DNA of 35,651 bases. Source: a virus. Both the position numbers and the translations under genes were made by a program. The notes under the pieces are model-generated. The model saw only the letters and a program-made list of their open reading frames with translations. It was not told where the DNA came from and ran no database searches. The stretch is from positions 1 to 35,651 of IMG/VR virus record IMGVR_UViG_3300038701_002120; one strand, written 5' to 3'. Below, in pieces: positions 23,713 to 30,191 of this stretch; position 1 is the stretch's first letter; each line of letters begins with the position of its first letter.

Positions 23713-23803
23713 TTTAAGGATTAAAATTTAAAATTCAAGTACAATTACCTGCTTTATTTGGCTATTTTTTTGTAATTTGATGGTTTATTTTTTAATCCTT
23801 AAA
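23713..23803. repeat. 14-bp inverted repeat flanking the cargo-operon leader
   Basis: TTTAAGGATTAAAA (23713-23726) and TTTTAATCCTTAAA (23790-23803) are perfect inverted copies, 63 bp apart. The second arm ends 10 bases before the ATG at 23814. A TAATTTG -7-like string lies between. In RNA the pair could close a long stem-loop over the leader. Confidence 0.6.
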
Positions 23804-23813
23804 TCTTAAAATT

Positions 23814-23933
23814 ATGCAAGAAGAAATTTTAGAAAAAATGTATTTAATGCCAGACCCAGACGACGACGGAACTACTGATCCAGACGAAGAAGAGACTGGA
23901 GGAGAAAGCGGAGTGACTGGTGGCGGCAACTAA
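23814..23933 (+). CDS. Tiny acidic Gly-rich peptide, first gene of cargo operon
   Basis: A 39-residue ORF (starts MQEEILEKMY) is extremely acidic, with PDPDDDGTTDPDEEE in the middle and a Gly-rich end GVTGGGN. It has a clear leader with inverted repeats in front and overlaps the following membrane-protein gene by 14 bases. It could be a leader peptide for translational coupling, or a functional small partner of the membrane protein. It resembles no family I know. The Asp/Gly pattern is loosely like a calcium loop. Confidence 0.5.
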   Translation: MQEEILEKMYLMPDPDDDGTTDPDEEETGGESGVTGGGN

Positions 23934-24672
23934 AGTCAAAATACAAAGTATAATAACATTCATAGTAACATTATCTTTTGTTACTATGTTTGTTTTTAGT
24001 TTCTTATGGGATCGATACTCTCCAGAGTTAAAAGCTCATCAGAAAACGTATCGTCCTATAATAAAAAAAAGAGATTCTACTTTTGATTATTCTATTGCTA
24101 ACAGGCTTAAAGAGAATATTTCCGAAGATGAAAAAGCTTTTTTGTTATCCCTATTAGCTGACAAAGAAAAATCAAAAAAGAGTTTACAAGCCTACACCAA
24201 AAAGAAAAGAGAATTGCAAAAATCTCAGAAGTTTCTCGGTAGGTCTAATTTTAAATTTTGGTTCGATCAATTTGGAAAAGAATTAAAGAGTCTGTTCTTT
24301 GCTGCATTGCTATTATTGGCTTACTACCGATACAAGCTCCCTAAACCTTTTAAGTGGGCTGGTGTTATGGGAATATCAGCTAGCTTATTTGTGTTTTATT
24401 TCCTAATTTTCAAGACCGCAGAGGACTTTTATGACAATACTTATATTTTGTTTGAAGTTGCTTTGTCAGGTATTGCAGGAATATTAGCTGTTGAGGTTGG
24501 TAGATATCTGATAAAGCGCCAAAGTTTCTTTAAAACAATTCAATCGTTATTTACATTTATTAATGAAGAAGCTGAGCAGGAAGATTATGTAAAAGAAGAG
24601 AAAAAAAGCAAATTCAGAAAAAGAAGAGTAGAATTATTACACGACGCTGTTGGGATAAAAGACAAAGATTAA
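23920..24672 (+). CDS. Four-span membrane protein of unknown function (cargo)
   Basis: A 250-residue protein starting at GTG, inside the preceding small ORF; the next Met is inside the first membrane span, so GTG fits. Predicted membrane spans are about 10-30, 124-140, 147-166 and 175-196. A large loop of about 90 residues rich in Lys and Glu (31-120) separates span 1 from the others, and the C-terminal 50 residues are highly charged. I do not recognise the family. Position between lysis genes and attP is a classic cargo site, so superinfection exclusion, defence or lysogenic conversion are candidate roles, unproven. Confidence 0.65.
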   Translation: MAATKVKIQSIITFIVTLSFVTMFVFSFLWDRYSPELKAHQKTYRPIIKKRDSTFDYSIANRLKENISEDEKAFLLSLLADKEKSKKSLQAYTKKKRELQKSQKFLGRSNFKFWFDQFGKELKSLFFAALLLLAYYRYKLPKPFKWAGVMGISASLFVFYFLIFKTAEDFYDNTYILFEVALSGIAGILAVEVGRYLIKRQSFFKTIQSLFTFINEEAEQEDYVKEEKKSKFRKRRVELLHDAVGIKDKD

Positions 24673-24995
24673 TGAAAAACAGAAAAAGGAAATTACAGAA
24701 AAATTTAGACAAAATTCAAAAGTCAGGTTTTTTGTCTGAATCATCAATGAAGGTTTATAAAGATGATTTAAAACACATTACCATTGTTTTAAATGAAAAA
24801 CAAGAAATCTTGAAAGTTGAAGAGGAAAGTAGTAGAGAAAATAAAATTTCAATATTCTTTCTCTCTAAGGAAAAACTATCAAAAGAGAACCTTAAAAAAC
24901 TTATCAAAGACATTACCCCCAAATTTATTGAGGAATGGAGATGTTACTCCTACCCCAACTCTTCTAATTATCAGCGAATAGAAGTTTACTACTAA
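24672..24995 (+). CDS. Small soluble protein of the cargo operon
   Basis: A 107-residue protein overlaps the membrane protein gene by one base (TAATG), so the two are probably made together. The N-terminus is very basic (MKNRKRKLQKNLDKIQKS), followed by an alternating helix/strand region (HITIVLNEKQEILKVEEE, ISIFFLSKEKLS) and an aromatic C-terminus. It has no membrane span. I know no family match. It ends convergently with the integrase gene with a 4-base overlap and no terminator between. Confidence 0.6.
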   Translation: MKNRKRKLQKNLDKIQKSGFLSESSMKVYKDDLKHITIVLNEKQEILKVEEESSRENKISIFFLSKEKLSKENLKKLIKDITPKFIEEWRCYSYPNSSNYQRIEVYY

Positions 24996-26128
24996 CCTTT
25001 TAGCATTTCGCTATAATCTTCAGGTAATTCTAAATCATTCACAGTAATATAATTATTTATTGCATTACTGCTATGTCCTGTTATTACAGATAGTTTCTCT
25101 ATTGACTCTTTTTTTGAAAGCTTCTTTCTTAATTCAAGATATAGTTTTGTTATGAAAGTGTGTTTGAATGAATAAAGTTTTAAGCTACTATCTATACCAT
25201 GCTTCTCTCTAAACTTCTTAAATAAATCTGTGTAGTGCTGCCTTTTGTTTTGATCCTTCATTAAGTGCCAATCTGGGTTATTGGACTTAAACACAAATCC
25301 TTTCTTATCTTTTACAAATTTTTTAACCCTATCCAAAATCAACTCTGGAATTATCTTTGTTTTTCTAGCATCTGTTTTGGTTTCTACCGATATAGTATTA
25401 GCTTTAAAATCGAAATCAGCGTCTTTCATCCTAACTATTTCAATAGGTCTCCAGAACATATAAGACACAAAATAAATATACATTAACAATGTTTCATTCT
25501 CTTCTTCCAGTTTCTTTTCTATGTCGAGAATTTGCTTACCTGTGTATATTTTTGCTTTCTTTTTTTGAACTTTTCTAACTCTAAGCTCAGAAATAAAATT
25601 GAAATCTATGTAGTTAGCGTCCGAAAGGATAACAAAAATTGAATCAAGGGCAGTTCTAGTATTGTTTCTATTTTTAGCTCCTTTAAAAGTATCTAAATAT
25701 GTAGATACGTGCGTTTTTGTAATATTCTTCATTGACTTTTCGAGAAGTCCTTTCTCCTGGAGAAACTTCTTAAACCTAAATATCCTACTTTTATAATCTG
25801 ATAATGTCGTTCCTTTTAATTCATTTTTCTTTACAGACCAAGCGTAATCAATACAGCTACCAGCTTGAAACTCTATTTCAATAGATTCACTTTCGTAAGG
25901 ATTGTGATTATTTCTAAGCATTTCAGACAAAGCTTCTCTTAAAAAATTAAAATGAAGCAGTCTCTCCTTCTTAGTTTTATACTTCTGGTTTATCTTTAAA
26001 TAGATTGGAGATTGCCTAGTCATTATTCCCGTGACAGGATTTAAAAACGAATAATACACATACCACCTTTTAGACAAATCAAAGTTTTTGCCACCGTGAT
26101 AAATTTTAGGCTCTGTGTATTTCTTCAT
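24992..26128 (-). CDS. int: Tyrosine integrase
   Basis: Site-specific recombinase joining phage and host DNA. Numbered from the ATG at 26128 it has 378 residues, with an N-terminal arm-binding region (MKKYTEPKIYHGG), a SAM-like core-binding domain (about 90-180) and a C-terminal catalytic domain. The catalytic Arg is in MFWRPIEIVR, the second box reads SFKHTFITKLY (KHT in place of the common RHT), then TGHSS, and the nucleophile Tyr is in NNYITVND. Longer frames begin at 26185 or 26215, but they would run through the arm-type repeats, so 26128 is preferred. The gene borders attP. Confidence 0.88.
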   Translation of the reverse strand: MKKYTEPKIYHGGKNFDLSKRWYVYYSFLNPVTGIMTRQSPIYLKINQKYKTKKERLLHFNFLREALSEMLRNNHNPYESESIEIEFQAGSCIDYAWSVKKNELKGTTLSDYKSRIFRFKKFLQEKGLLEKSMKNITKTHVSTYLDTFKGAKNRNNTRTALDSIFVILSDANYIDFNFISELRVRKVQKKKAKIYTGKQILDIEKKLEEENETLLMYIYFVSYMFWRPIEIVRMKDADFDFKANTISVETKTDARKTKIIPELILDRVKKFVKDKKGFVFKSNNPDWHLMKDQNKRQHYTDLFKKFREKHGIDSSLKLYSFKHTFITKLYLELRKKLSKKESIEKLSVITGHSSNAINNYITVNDLELPEDYSEMLKG

Positions 26129-26134
26129 TTTGTT

Positions 26135-26157
26135 ACTGTATGCGGTTCTGTATTCGG
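26135..26157. repeat. attP arm sites, integrase side
   Basis: Two tandem copies of a CTGTATKCGG motif with a 12-bp period (ACTGTATGCGG, TTCTGTATTCGG). They mirror a second pair on the other side of the core and are the likely arm-type integrase binding sites. Confidence 0.7.
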
Positions 26158-26227
26158 TTTGCAATTTAGTAATAAAAAAACTCATTGAAATTAGCTTTAA
26201 TAAACTGACAATCAATGAGTTTTGAAG

Positions 26228-26270
26228 TAGCGGGAACTGGACTCGAACCAGTGACCTTCGGGTTATGAGG
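26228..26270 (-). other. attP: attP core: 3' half of a tRNA-Met(CAU) gene
   Basis: Read on the minus strand this is a tRNA 3' half: CTCATAA anticodon loop (anticodon CAT), CCCGA half-stem, AGGTC variable loop, T arm ACTGG-TTCGAGT-CCAGT, and acceptor TCCCGCT plus A. The 5' half is absent. Phages that integrate in tRNA genes carry such a fragment to restore the gene on insertion, so the host site is a tRNA-Met gene. Confidence 0.88.
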
Positions 26271-26294
26271 CAGAAATAAATCTACAACCCTACT

Positions 26295-26316
26295 CTAAAA
26301 TACTGATTATCAATTA
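26295..26316 (+). repeat. 22-bp repeat beside attP (second copy)
   Basis: Identical to the 22-bp string at 2086-2107 between terS and the small ORF before terL. It lies between the attP core and the second pair of arm sites and may bind a DNA-bending or regulatory protein. Confidence 0.6.
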
Positions 26317-26348
26317 TATTGATTATTATTATTTATTGATTTTAACGC

Positions 26349-26372
26349 TTCTGTATTCGGTTTTGTATTCGA
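26349..26372. repeat. attP arm sites, repressor side
   Basis: TTCTGTATTCGG and TTTTGTATTCGA in tandem with a 12-bp period. The first 15 bases, TTCTGTATTCGGTTT, equal 26146-26160. The distance to the core (78 bp) is close to that on the other side (70 bp). Confidence 0.7.
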
Positions 26373-26375
26373 TAA

Positions 26376-26801
26376 TCAATTCACTCTTTTACCATCTATT
26401 GAATACACCTCTATTTCATCCATCATCTCGCTGTATAAGATTTGGTGATTACTTAAGGTTTTAGCTCCTAAAGAATTTTTACCTCTTACTTTCGCTAAAA
26501 CTCTAGTGTATGAAAAGTTTTTATCGTTATTTTTTTCAATACTCACAATGCTGTCTTGTAATTTTGAATAATTATCATAATTATTATTAGCAGAGTAAAC
26601 ACTATCCAAGTATCTCTTATTTTTATCGCTGTAAGAGTAAGCTTCTTTTATTATCACAAAATCAACAAGCTCAAAAGAACTAGGATCATGCATTGATTTT
26701 TTAAAACTAATCTTGAACTTTTTTTTCATTTCTCCTTCTTCATTATTGCATGAAGAAAACAAAAGAACTGTAATCAATAATGCTGTAATATATTTTTTCA
26801 T
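26376..26801 (-). CDS. Lipoprotein expressed with the repressor
   Basis: A 141-residue protein with a lipoprotein signal: MKKYITALLITVLLFSSC, Cys 18 as the lipidation site. The residues after Cys are NNEEGE, acidic as in Bacteroidota lipoprotein export signals, so it may reach the cell surface. The ATG at 26801 is 2 bases after the repressor stop, so both genes share one mRNA; a TTG lies in frame at 26807. The mature part has no recognised domain. Expression from the lysogen together with the repressor suggests lysogenic conversion, such as blocking superinfecting phages at the surface. This role is inference. Confidence 0.7.
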   Translation of the reverse strand: MKKYITALLITVLLFSSCNNEEGEMKKKFKISFKKSMHDPSSFELVDFVIIKEAYSYSDKNKRYLDSVYSANNNYDNYSKLQDSIVSIEKNNDKNFSYTRVLAKVRGKNSLGAKTLSNHQILYSEMMDEIEVYSIDGKRVN

Positions 26802-26803
26802 TT

Positions 26804-27502
26804 TCAATAAATTTTATCAGCTACACCTCTATTAATATCAACAACATAAAATAGTGCTGTAACATCATTTAGGCTTAGTTCAAAATCTTGATGCTCTGGA
26901 CTAGGATTCAAGGAATGGCAAGTAATTACTCCTTTTTCTACATCGTGATTAATTATTTTTTTTAGTAAAGGGTATGAGCTTTCTTGAGTAGCAATTACCC
27001 AATATGGAAACTTCTTAAACCTTAATAAACTACTCCAATAATCTCTCGATAACTCCCTACCTGTTACTATTGAATTAGGGAGAATAGAGTCGCTAAGTCC
27101 ATTATCCATACTATTACCATTGACCCTAAAGGCAAGATATTTACCTCTATGTATTTCATTAACTACAATAGAGTGAAATTCTGTTATATCTGCTAAAAAC
27201 TCTGCGTCAGCATATTTATCTACAAAACCTGCTTGTAGGTTAATTTCTAACAACGGTACTTTCATCATGTATAATCCATTTCCTAATTCTAAAAAAGAAT
27301 TCCCGTTGTTATTTTCAATCTTACCACCTGCACTTTGTGTATTTAAAATTAAATTCAGCAATAAAAGCGCACTTTGTGATATATTACGCTCTCCAGACTC
27401 CCAAGATTGAACAGCTCTCACCTTAACACCGAGCATTTCAGCGAATTGTGACTGTGTCAATTTAAGTTTTTCTCTATTTTTCTTTATATCTAACTTATTC
27501 AT
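26804..27502 (-). CDS. CI/LexA-like phage repressor (HTH + S24 peptidase)
   Basis: The 232-residue protein has a classic HTH_3 DNA-binding domain (about 3-55, LTQSQFAEMLGVKVRAVQSW) and a C-terminal S24 peptidase domain. The probable self-cleavage site is Ala91-Gly92 in NLQAGFV, the nucleophile Ser131 in NGNSMDNG, and the general base Lys181 or Lys182 in PLLKKI. It should hold lytic genes off until RecA-stimulated self-cleavage during DNA damage. The start at 27502 puts the HTH at the N-terminus; ATG 27508 and a longer frame from 27538 are possible. It is divergent from the early operon and co-transcribed with the lipoprotein. Confidence 0.85.
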   Translation of the reverse strand: MNKLDIKKNREKLKLTQSQFAEMLGVKVRAVQSWESGERNISQSALLLLNLILNTQSAGGKIENNNGNSFLELGNGLYMMKVPLLEINLQAGFVDKYADAEFLADITEFHSIVVNEIHRGKYLAFRVNGNSMDNGLSDSILPNSIVTGRELSRDYWSSLLRFKKFPYWVIATQESSYPLLKKIINHDVEKGVITCHSLNPSPEHQDFELSLNDVTALFYVVDINRGVADKIY

Positions 27503-27526
27503 AATCATTGGGTTACAATAAATAAT

Positions 27527-27534
27527 TAAATATA
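27527..27534 (-). promoter_or_regulatory. Possible -7 box of the repressor promoter
   Basis: On the minus strand TATATTTA resembles TAnnTTTG. No good TTTG is seen at the -33 distance, so the promoter would be weak or activated. It lies 24 bases before the repressor start. Confidence 0.4.
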
Positions 27535-27544
27535 ACACGTTTTT

Positions 27545-27583
27545 TGTGCGTATTTATTTGTTTTAATTACACAATGTGCATAT
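27545..27583 (+). promoter_or_regulatory. Candidate repressor operators in the switch region
   Basis: TGTGCGTAT (27545-27553) and TGTGCATAT (27575-27583) are direct repeats 30 bp apart, about three helical turns. The second overlaps the early -7 box, so a bound repressor would block it. The first contains the 10-mer GTGCGTATTT, whose reverse complement occurs upstream of the cargo operon. Confidence 0.55.
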
Positions 27584-27588
27584 ATTTG
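27557..27588 (+). promoter_or_regulatory. Early rightward promoter
   Basis: TTTG (27557-27560), a 20-nt spacer and TATATTTG (27581-27588) match the Bacteroidota promoter consensus fully. The first early ATG follows at 27625. It should be the lytic early promoter controlled by the repressor. Confidence 0.75.
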
Positions 27589-27624
27589 TATTGTAAAAAT
27601 GTTACAGACATCAAATATAGTAAA

Positions 27625-28050
27625 ATGAAAACAAAGGAAGTTGTAATAAAAATCAAGGAAGCTCGGAAAATCAATAAGAAAATTGGTTTCAGAGGCCTGA
27701 AAATAAATATCGGCGGAGAAACTTCATTTTATCAATCATTTGAAGAGTTGATTGAAGCTGTTGAAAAAGTTGATACAAACAATTTATACAGGTTTAATGT
27801 TGAGGTTTCAGAGTTCATGTTTTTAAATGTTACCGTAAATGTGAATTACCTTACAGATAAGGAGTTAGGACACCCTTTAAACCTTGTTAAAATTGCTAGA
27901 AATCTTAAAGCTGTAAACAGCAGTAACTACGAATTATCAGACGCGAGAAACACTTATAATTTTTATTCAAATCTAAAAAAGACATTAGATAATATGATGA
28001 AAAAATTATCTCCTCAAGACATCGAAATTATTAATCAATTAACTGTTTAA
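27625..28050 (+). CDS. Early hypothetical protein 1
   Basis: A 141-residue protein. The reading frame is open back to 27544, but this would overlap the early promoter, so the ATG at 27625 is the true start. The first part has a mixed strand/helix pattern (GFRGLKINIGGETSFYQSF), and the C-terminus is helical (SNLKKTLDNMMKKLSPQDI). No domain is recognised. As the first lytic gene after the switch it could be a regulator of the lysogeny decision. Confidence 0.6.
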   Translation: MKTKEVVIKIKEARKINKKIGFRGLKINIGGETSFYQSFEELIEAVEKVDTNNLYRFNVEVSEFMFLNVTVNVNYLTDKELGHPLNLVKIARNLKAVNSSNYELSDARNTYNFYSNLKKTLDNMMKKLSPQDIEIINQLTV

Positions 28051-28051
28051 A

Positions 28052-28234
28052 ATGGCTAAAAAAGAAAAGGTATTACCAACAGGAGTAGTAATCACTTATG
28101 ACAAGAAAGGGAATATTAAAACTCTGTATAGCCCATTTATGGAAGATACAAGATTTGAAGACCCAACTAGCGACACGCTTTATAGTATGTCTATTAATAA
28201 CCAATTAGGAACATTCTTTAAAAAATTAAGATAA
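28052..28234 (+). CDS. Early hypothetical protein 2 (60 aa)
   Basis: A 60-residue protein with a beta-like centre (GVVITYDKKGNIKTLYSPF) and a basic end. It begins one base after the preceding stop and ends one base before the next start, so it is part of the early operon. No family is recognised. Confidence 0.55.
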   Translation: MAKKEKVLPTGVVITYDKKGNIKTLYSPFMEDTRFEDPTSDTLYSMSINNQLGTFFKKLR

Positions 28235-28235
28235 A

Positions 28236-28508
28236 ATGGTAGAGATAGGAAAACCAATCACCAAAGAGCAGAAAGAGCTATTTCAAAAACTATTAACTAT
28301 TGAAAACATAGTTGATTTAGCTGCGGAAAGCACGCTTAGTTACTCAACTTTTAGAGAGCTTTTTTATAGAAAAGCTGACGTGACAGAAACAAACAAAGAA
28401 GCTGTTTATAAAATGATTAGTAAAGCTTTTCAAAAAACAGAAGAATCTATTGTGTATTTCGCGAAAGCTAAATCTCAATTAGAAGCAATGCTTCCTAAAT
28501 CTGGGTAA
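28236..28508 (+). CDS. Small early protein, possibly HTH (Cro-like)
   Basis: A 90-residue helical protein. The stretch IVDLAAESTLSYSTFRELFY followed by a helical end has the spacing of a small helix-turn-helix protein (about 28-70), which in this position would suit a Cro-like early repressor. The match is weak, and I cannot confirm the DNA-binding residues. Tight spacing with its neighbours shows that it belongs to the early operon. Confidence 0.55.
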   Translation: MVEIGKPITKEQKELFQKLLTIENIVDLAAESTLSYSTFRELFYRKADVTETNKEAVYKMISKAFQKTEESIVYFAKAKSQLEAMLPKSG

Positions 28509-28509
28509 A

Positions 28510-28698
28510 ATGTCAATTACTGGAGACAAGTTTATTAATGTTTTAGTCGATAGTCTTTCTGTAGAGGAGCTAGAAAATCTATTGAAGCAGAAAAGAAATG
28601 TAGTCAAACCAGAGAAGGTAACTGAGAAGAGAAAGTGGATTGAGTTCTACAAACAACAATTAACTAACAAAGGAGTCTTAAACCCTCCTAAAAATTAA
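28510..28698 (+). CDS. Early hypothetical protein (62 aa)
   Basis: A 62-residue basic protein, helical in the first half (LSVEELENLLKQKR) and ending VLNPPKN. One base follows the previous stop. Such small basic proteins are common in early phage operons; no family is recognised. Confidence 0.5.
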   Translation: MSITGDKFINVLVDSLSVEELENLLKQKRNVVKPEKVTEKRKWIEFYKQQLTNKGVLNPPKN

Positions 28699-28703
28699 TA
28701 TAA

Positions 28704-29027
28704 ATGAAAGGAATATTTAAACACTTATTAGAGCTTGGAATTACTTACGCGGTAGTAGTATCGTTCACCAAGTTTAAAGGAAACGAAGCTAGTAACAGGG
28801 AGTACTTTTTAGTAGCTGACATTAAGCATAAAAAAGAACTTCGAGAGCTTGGGTTTTCAGATAGAAAAAACCATACTCAAGTAGTGGAAAGAGATTTGAC
28901 TATCGAAGAGCAGACTTTATTTAGAGACCTCACTACTAAAGGAAAGTTTGTTAAAAAGGTACACTCGGAAGACGGAAGAGTTTATGAGATAGACGGAATG
29001 TCATTTAAAGAATCTTTAGCAGCATAA
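28704..29027 (+). CDS. Early hypothetical protein (107 aa)
   Basis: A 107-residue protein with alternating strands and helices (GITYAVVVSFTKFKG, REYFLVADIKHKK, GRVYEIDGMSF) and no membrane span or signal. It is followed by a hairpin and a new leader, so it seems the last gene of the first early block. Function is unknown. Confidence 0.55.
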   Translation: MKGIFKHLLELGITYAVVVSFTKFKGNEASNREYFLVADIKHKKELRELGFSDRKNHTQVVERDLTIEEQTLFRDLTTKGKFVKKVHSEDGRVYEIDGMSFKESLAA

Positions 29028-29032
29028 AAAAA

Positions 29033-29050
29033 GCCACTCGGCAAAGTGGC
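29033..29050. terminator. Hairpin, terminator-like on the minus strand
   Basis: GCCACT and AGTGGC form a 6-bp stem with a 6-nt loop. On the plus strand no T-run follows. On the minus strand the stem leads into seven T residues, so it would end antisense transcription. On the plus strand it may act as a weak attenuator. Confidence 0.45.
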
Positions 29051-29060
29051 AATCTAAACC

Positions 29061-29080
29061 GAAGTTTAATAAATACAATA
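29061..29080 (+). promoter_or_regulatory. Repeated leader element, copy 1
   Basis: GAAGTTTAAT followed by AAATACAATA, ending 7 bases before the ATG of the coiled-coil gene. The same two blocks, with TTTT inserted, occur before the gene at 30192. It may be a translation-initiation or RNA-binding element. Confidence 0.45.
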
Positions 29081-29087
29081 CAAAGTT

Positions 29088-30161
29088 ATGAATAATAATC
29101 AGATAATCGTAATAGATGAAATAAAAGCAAATTCTCTTCCAGAATTACAAGGCTGGAAAGAGAAGCAAGAAGCTCTTGTAGAAGAAAATCCGTTTTTACC
29201 TATAACGGATCACAAAAGCTACGAAGAGGGTAAGAAGAGAAGAACTGCTTTACTAAAAGGTAGAACTGAAATCGAGAAACAAGATAAGCTTGTAGCTTCT
29301 AAACTAAGAGAGCTTAGAGGTAAGATTTCTGAAGCTTCAAAGGAATTGATTTCTATATCACTACCACACGAAACAAAACAGCAAGAAGAAGTTAAGAGAT
29401 ACGAAGAGAAAAAAGCTGAAGAGAAAGCTGAAAAAGAACGTATTGAAGCTGAGAGAAAGCAAGGTATAAAAGATAGTATTGAGTCTATTTTTCAAGAGTG
29501 GAAAAAAGCAATTAACAATCTTACTTACGAAGGAATCGAAGACTTTTTAATGGTAGATATATTAGCCGATGCTGATACTTCAAAGTTTGAAGAGTTTGAA
29601 CTTGATTTTGCTGAAAAAGTACAGACGCTAACAACTCTTTTCAACGAGAAAAAAGGTCAATTAGAAATCGCTGAAAAACAACGATTAGAAGACGAGAGAT
29701 TAAAAAAAGAAAGAGAATCTTTAGAAGAAGAGAAAAGACAGGCTCGAGAAAAAGCTGAAAAAGAAGCAGAAGAAAAGCGTTTAGAACAAGAAAAAATTGA
29801 CGCTGAAAATGAAAAGAAAGCTAAGGAACTTGCAAAAAAAGAAGCGGAGATTGAAGAAGAAAAAAAGCGTTTAGCAAAAAAGGAAGCTGAAGTTAAAGCT
29901 AAAGAGGAAGCTGAGAAAGCTGCTAAAGAAAAAGCAGAAAAAGAAGCGGAAGAAAAGGCTCAGGAGGAAGCAGCTAAAAAACGTGAGGAGGCTTTACAAC
30001 CAGATAAAAAGAAACTGCAAAAGGTTATTGATAGTATTAGTATTAATGCCGAAAAACCAAATCTTAAAGACGGTGAAGCAGTTGAATTCTACAACAAATT
30101 AGAACAAGAAATACAAGCTTTGAAAGAGAACCTTTCTAATTGCTTGTCGAACCTTAAATAA
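29088..30161 (+). CDS. Coiled-coil recombination-module protein, DUF1351-like
   Basis: The 357-residue protein has an N-terminal part (about 1-110) with a short strand start (IIVIDEIKANSLPELQGW) and helices. A short globular centre follows (about 125-190), then a very long Lys/Glu/Ala coiled coil (about 195-310) and a small C-terminal helical end. Proteins of this build occur beside phage recombinase and exonuclease genes. It may act as a scaffold for the exonuclease and the single-strand annealing step. The exact function is unknown. Confidence 0.6.
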   Translation: MNNNQIIVIDEIKANSLPELQGWKEKQEALVEENPFLPITDHKSYEEGKKRRTALLKGRTEIEKQDKLVASKLRELRGKISEASKELISISLPHETKQQEEVKRYEEKKAEEKAEKERIEAERKQGIKDSIESIFQEWKKAINNLTYEGIEDFLMVDILADADTSKFEEFELDFAEKVQTLTTLFNEKKGQLEIAEKQRLEDERLKKERESLEEEKRQAREKAEKEAEEKRLEQEKIDAENEKKAKELAKKEAEIEEEKKRLAKKEAEVKAKEEAEKAAKEKAEKEAEEKAQEEAAKKREEALQPDKKKLQKVIDSISINAEKPNLKDGEAVEFYNKLEQEIQALKENLSNCLSNLK

Positions 30162-30164
30162 ATA

Positions 30165-30188
30165 GAAGTTTAATTTTTAAATACAATA
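30165..30188 (+). promoter_or_regulatory. Repeated leader element, copy 2
   Basis: GAAGTTTAAT and AAATACAATA separated by TTTT, ending 3 bases before the ATG at 30192. It matches the leader at 29061. Confidence 0.45.
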
Positions 30189-30191
30189 ATT

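Larger units (their letters stand above)
23334..23813. other. 480-bp non-coding, repeat-rich region
   Basis: No convincing ORF lies here. It holds three GTCCTAAA strings (23351, 23463, 23575) and a 24-25 bp imperfect direct repeat made of TAAAATTACTG and GCTGTCCTAAA. It also holds an 11-bp inverted repeat (GTCCTAAATAA / TTATTTAGGAC), twin dyads TGCG-N6-CGCA and a 14-bp inverted repeat next to the following gene. The half-site TTATTTAGGAC is one base off the late-operator half-site TTATTTAGAAC. The region is likely the control region of the downstream cargo operon, and perhaps a packaging or replication site. Confidence 0.6.

Noticed and set aside
26228-26270. Functional tRNA-Met gene
   Set aside because: Only the 3' half from the anticodon loop to the acceptor is present. 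The 5' half is replaced by unrelated AT-rich DNA, so it is an attachment core.
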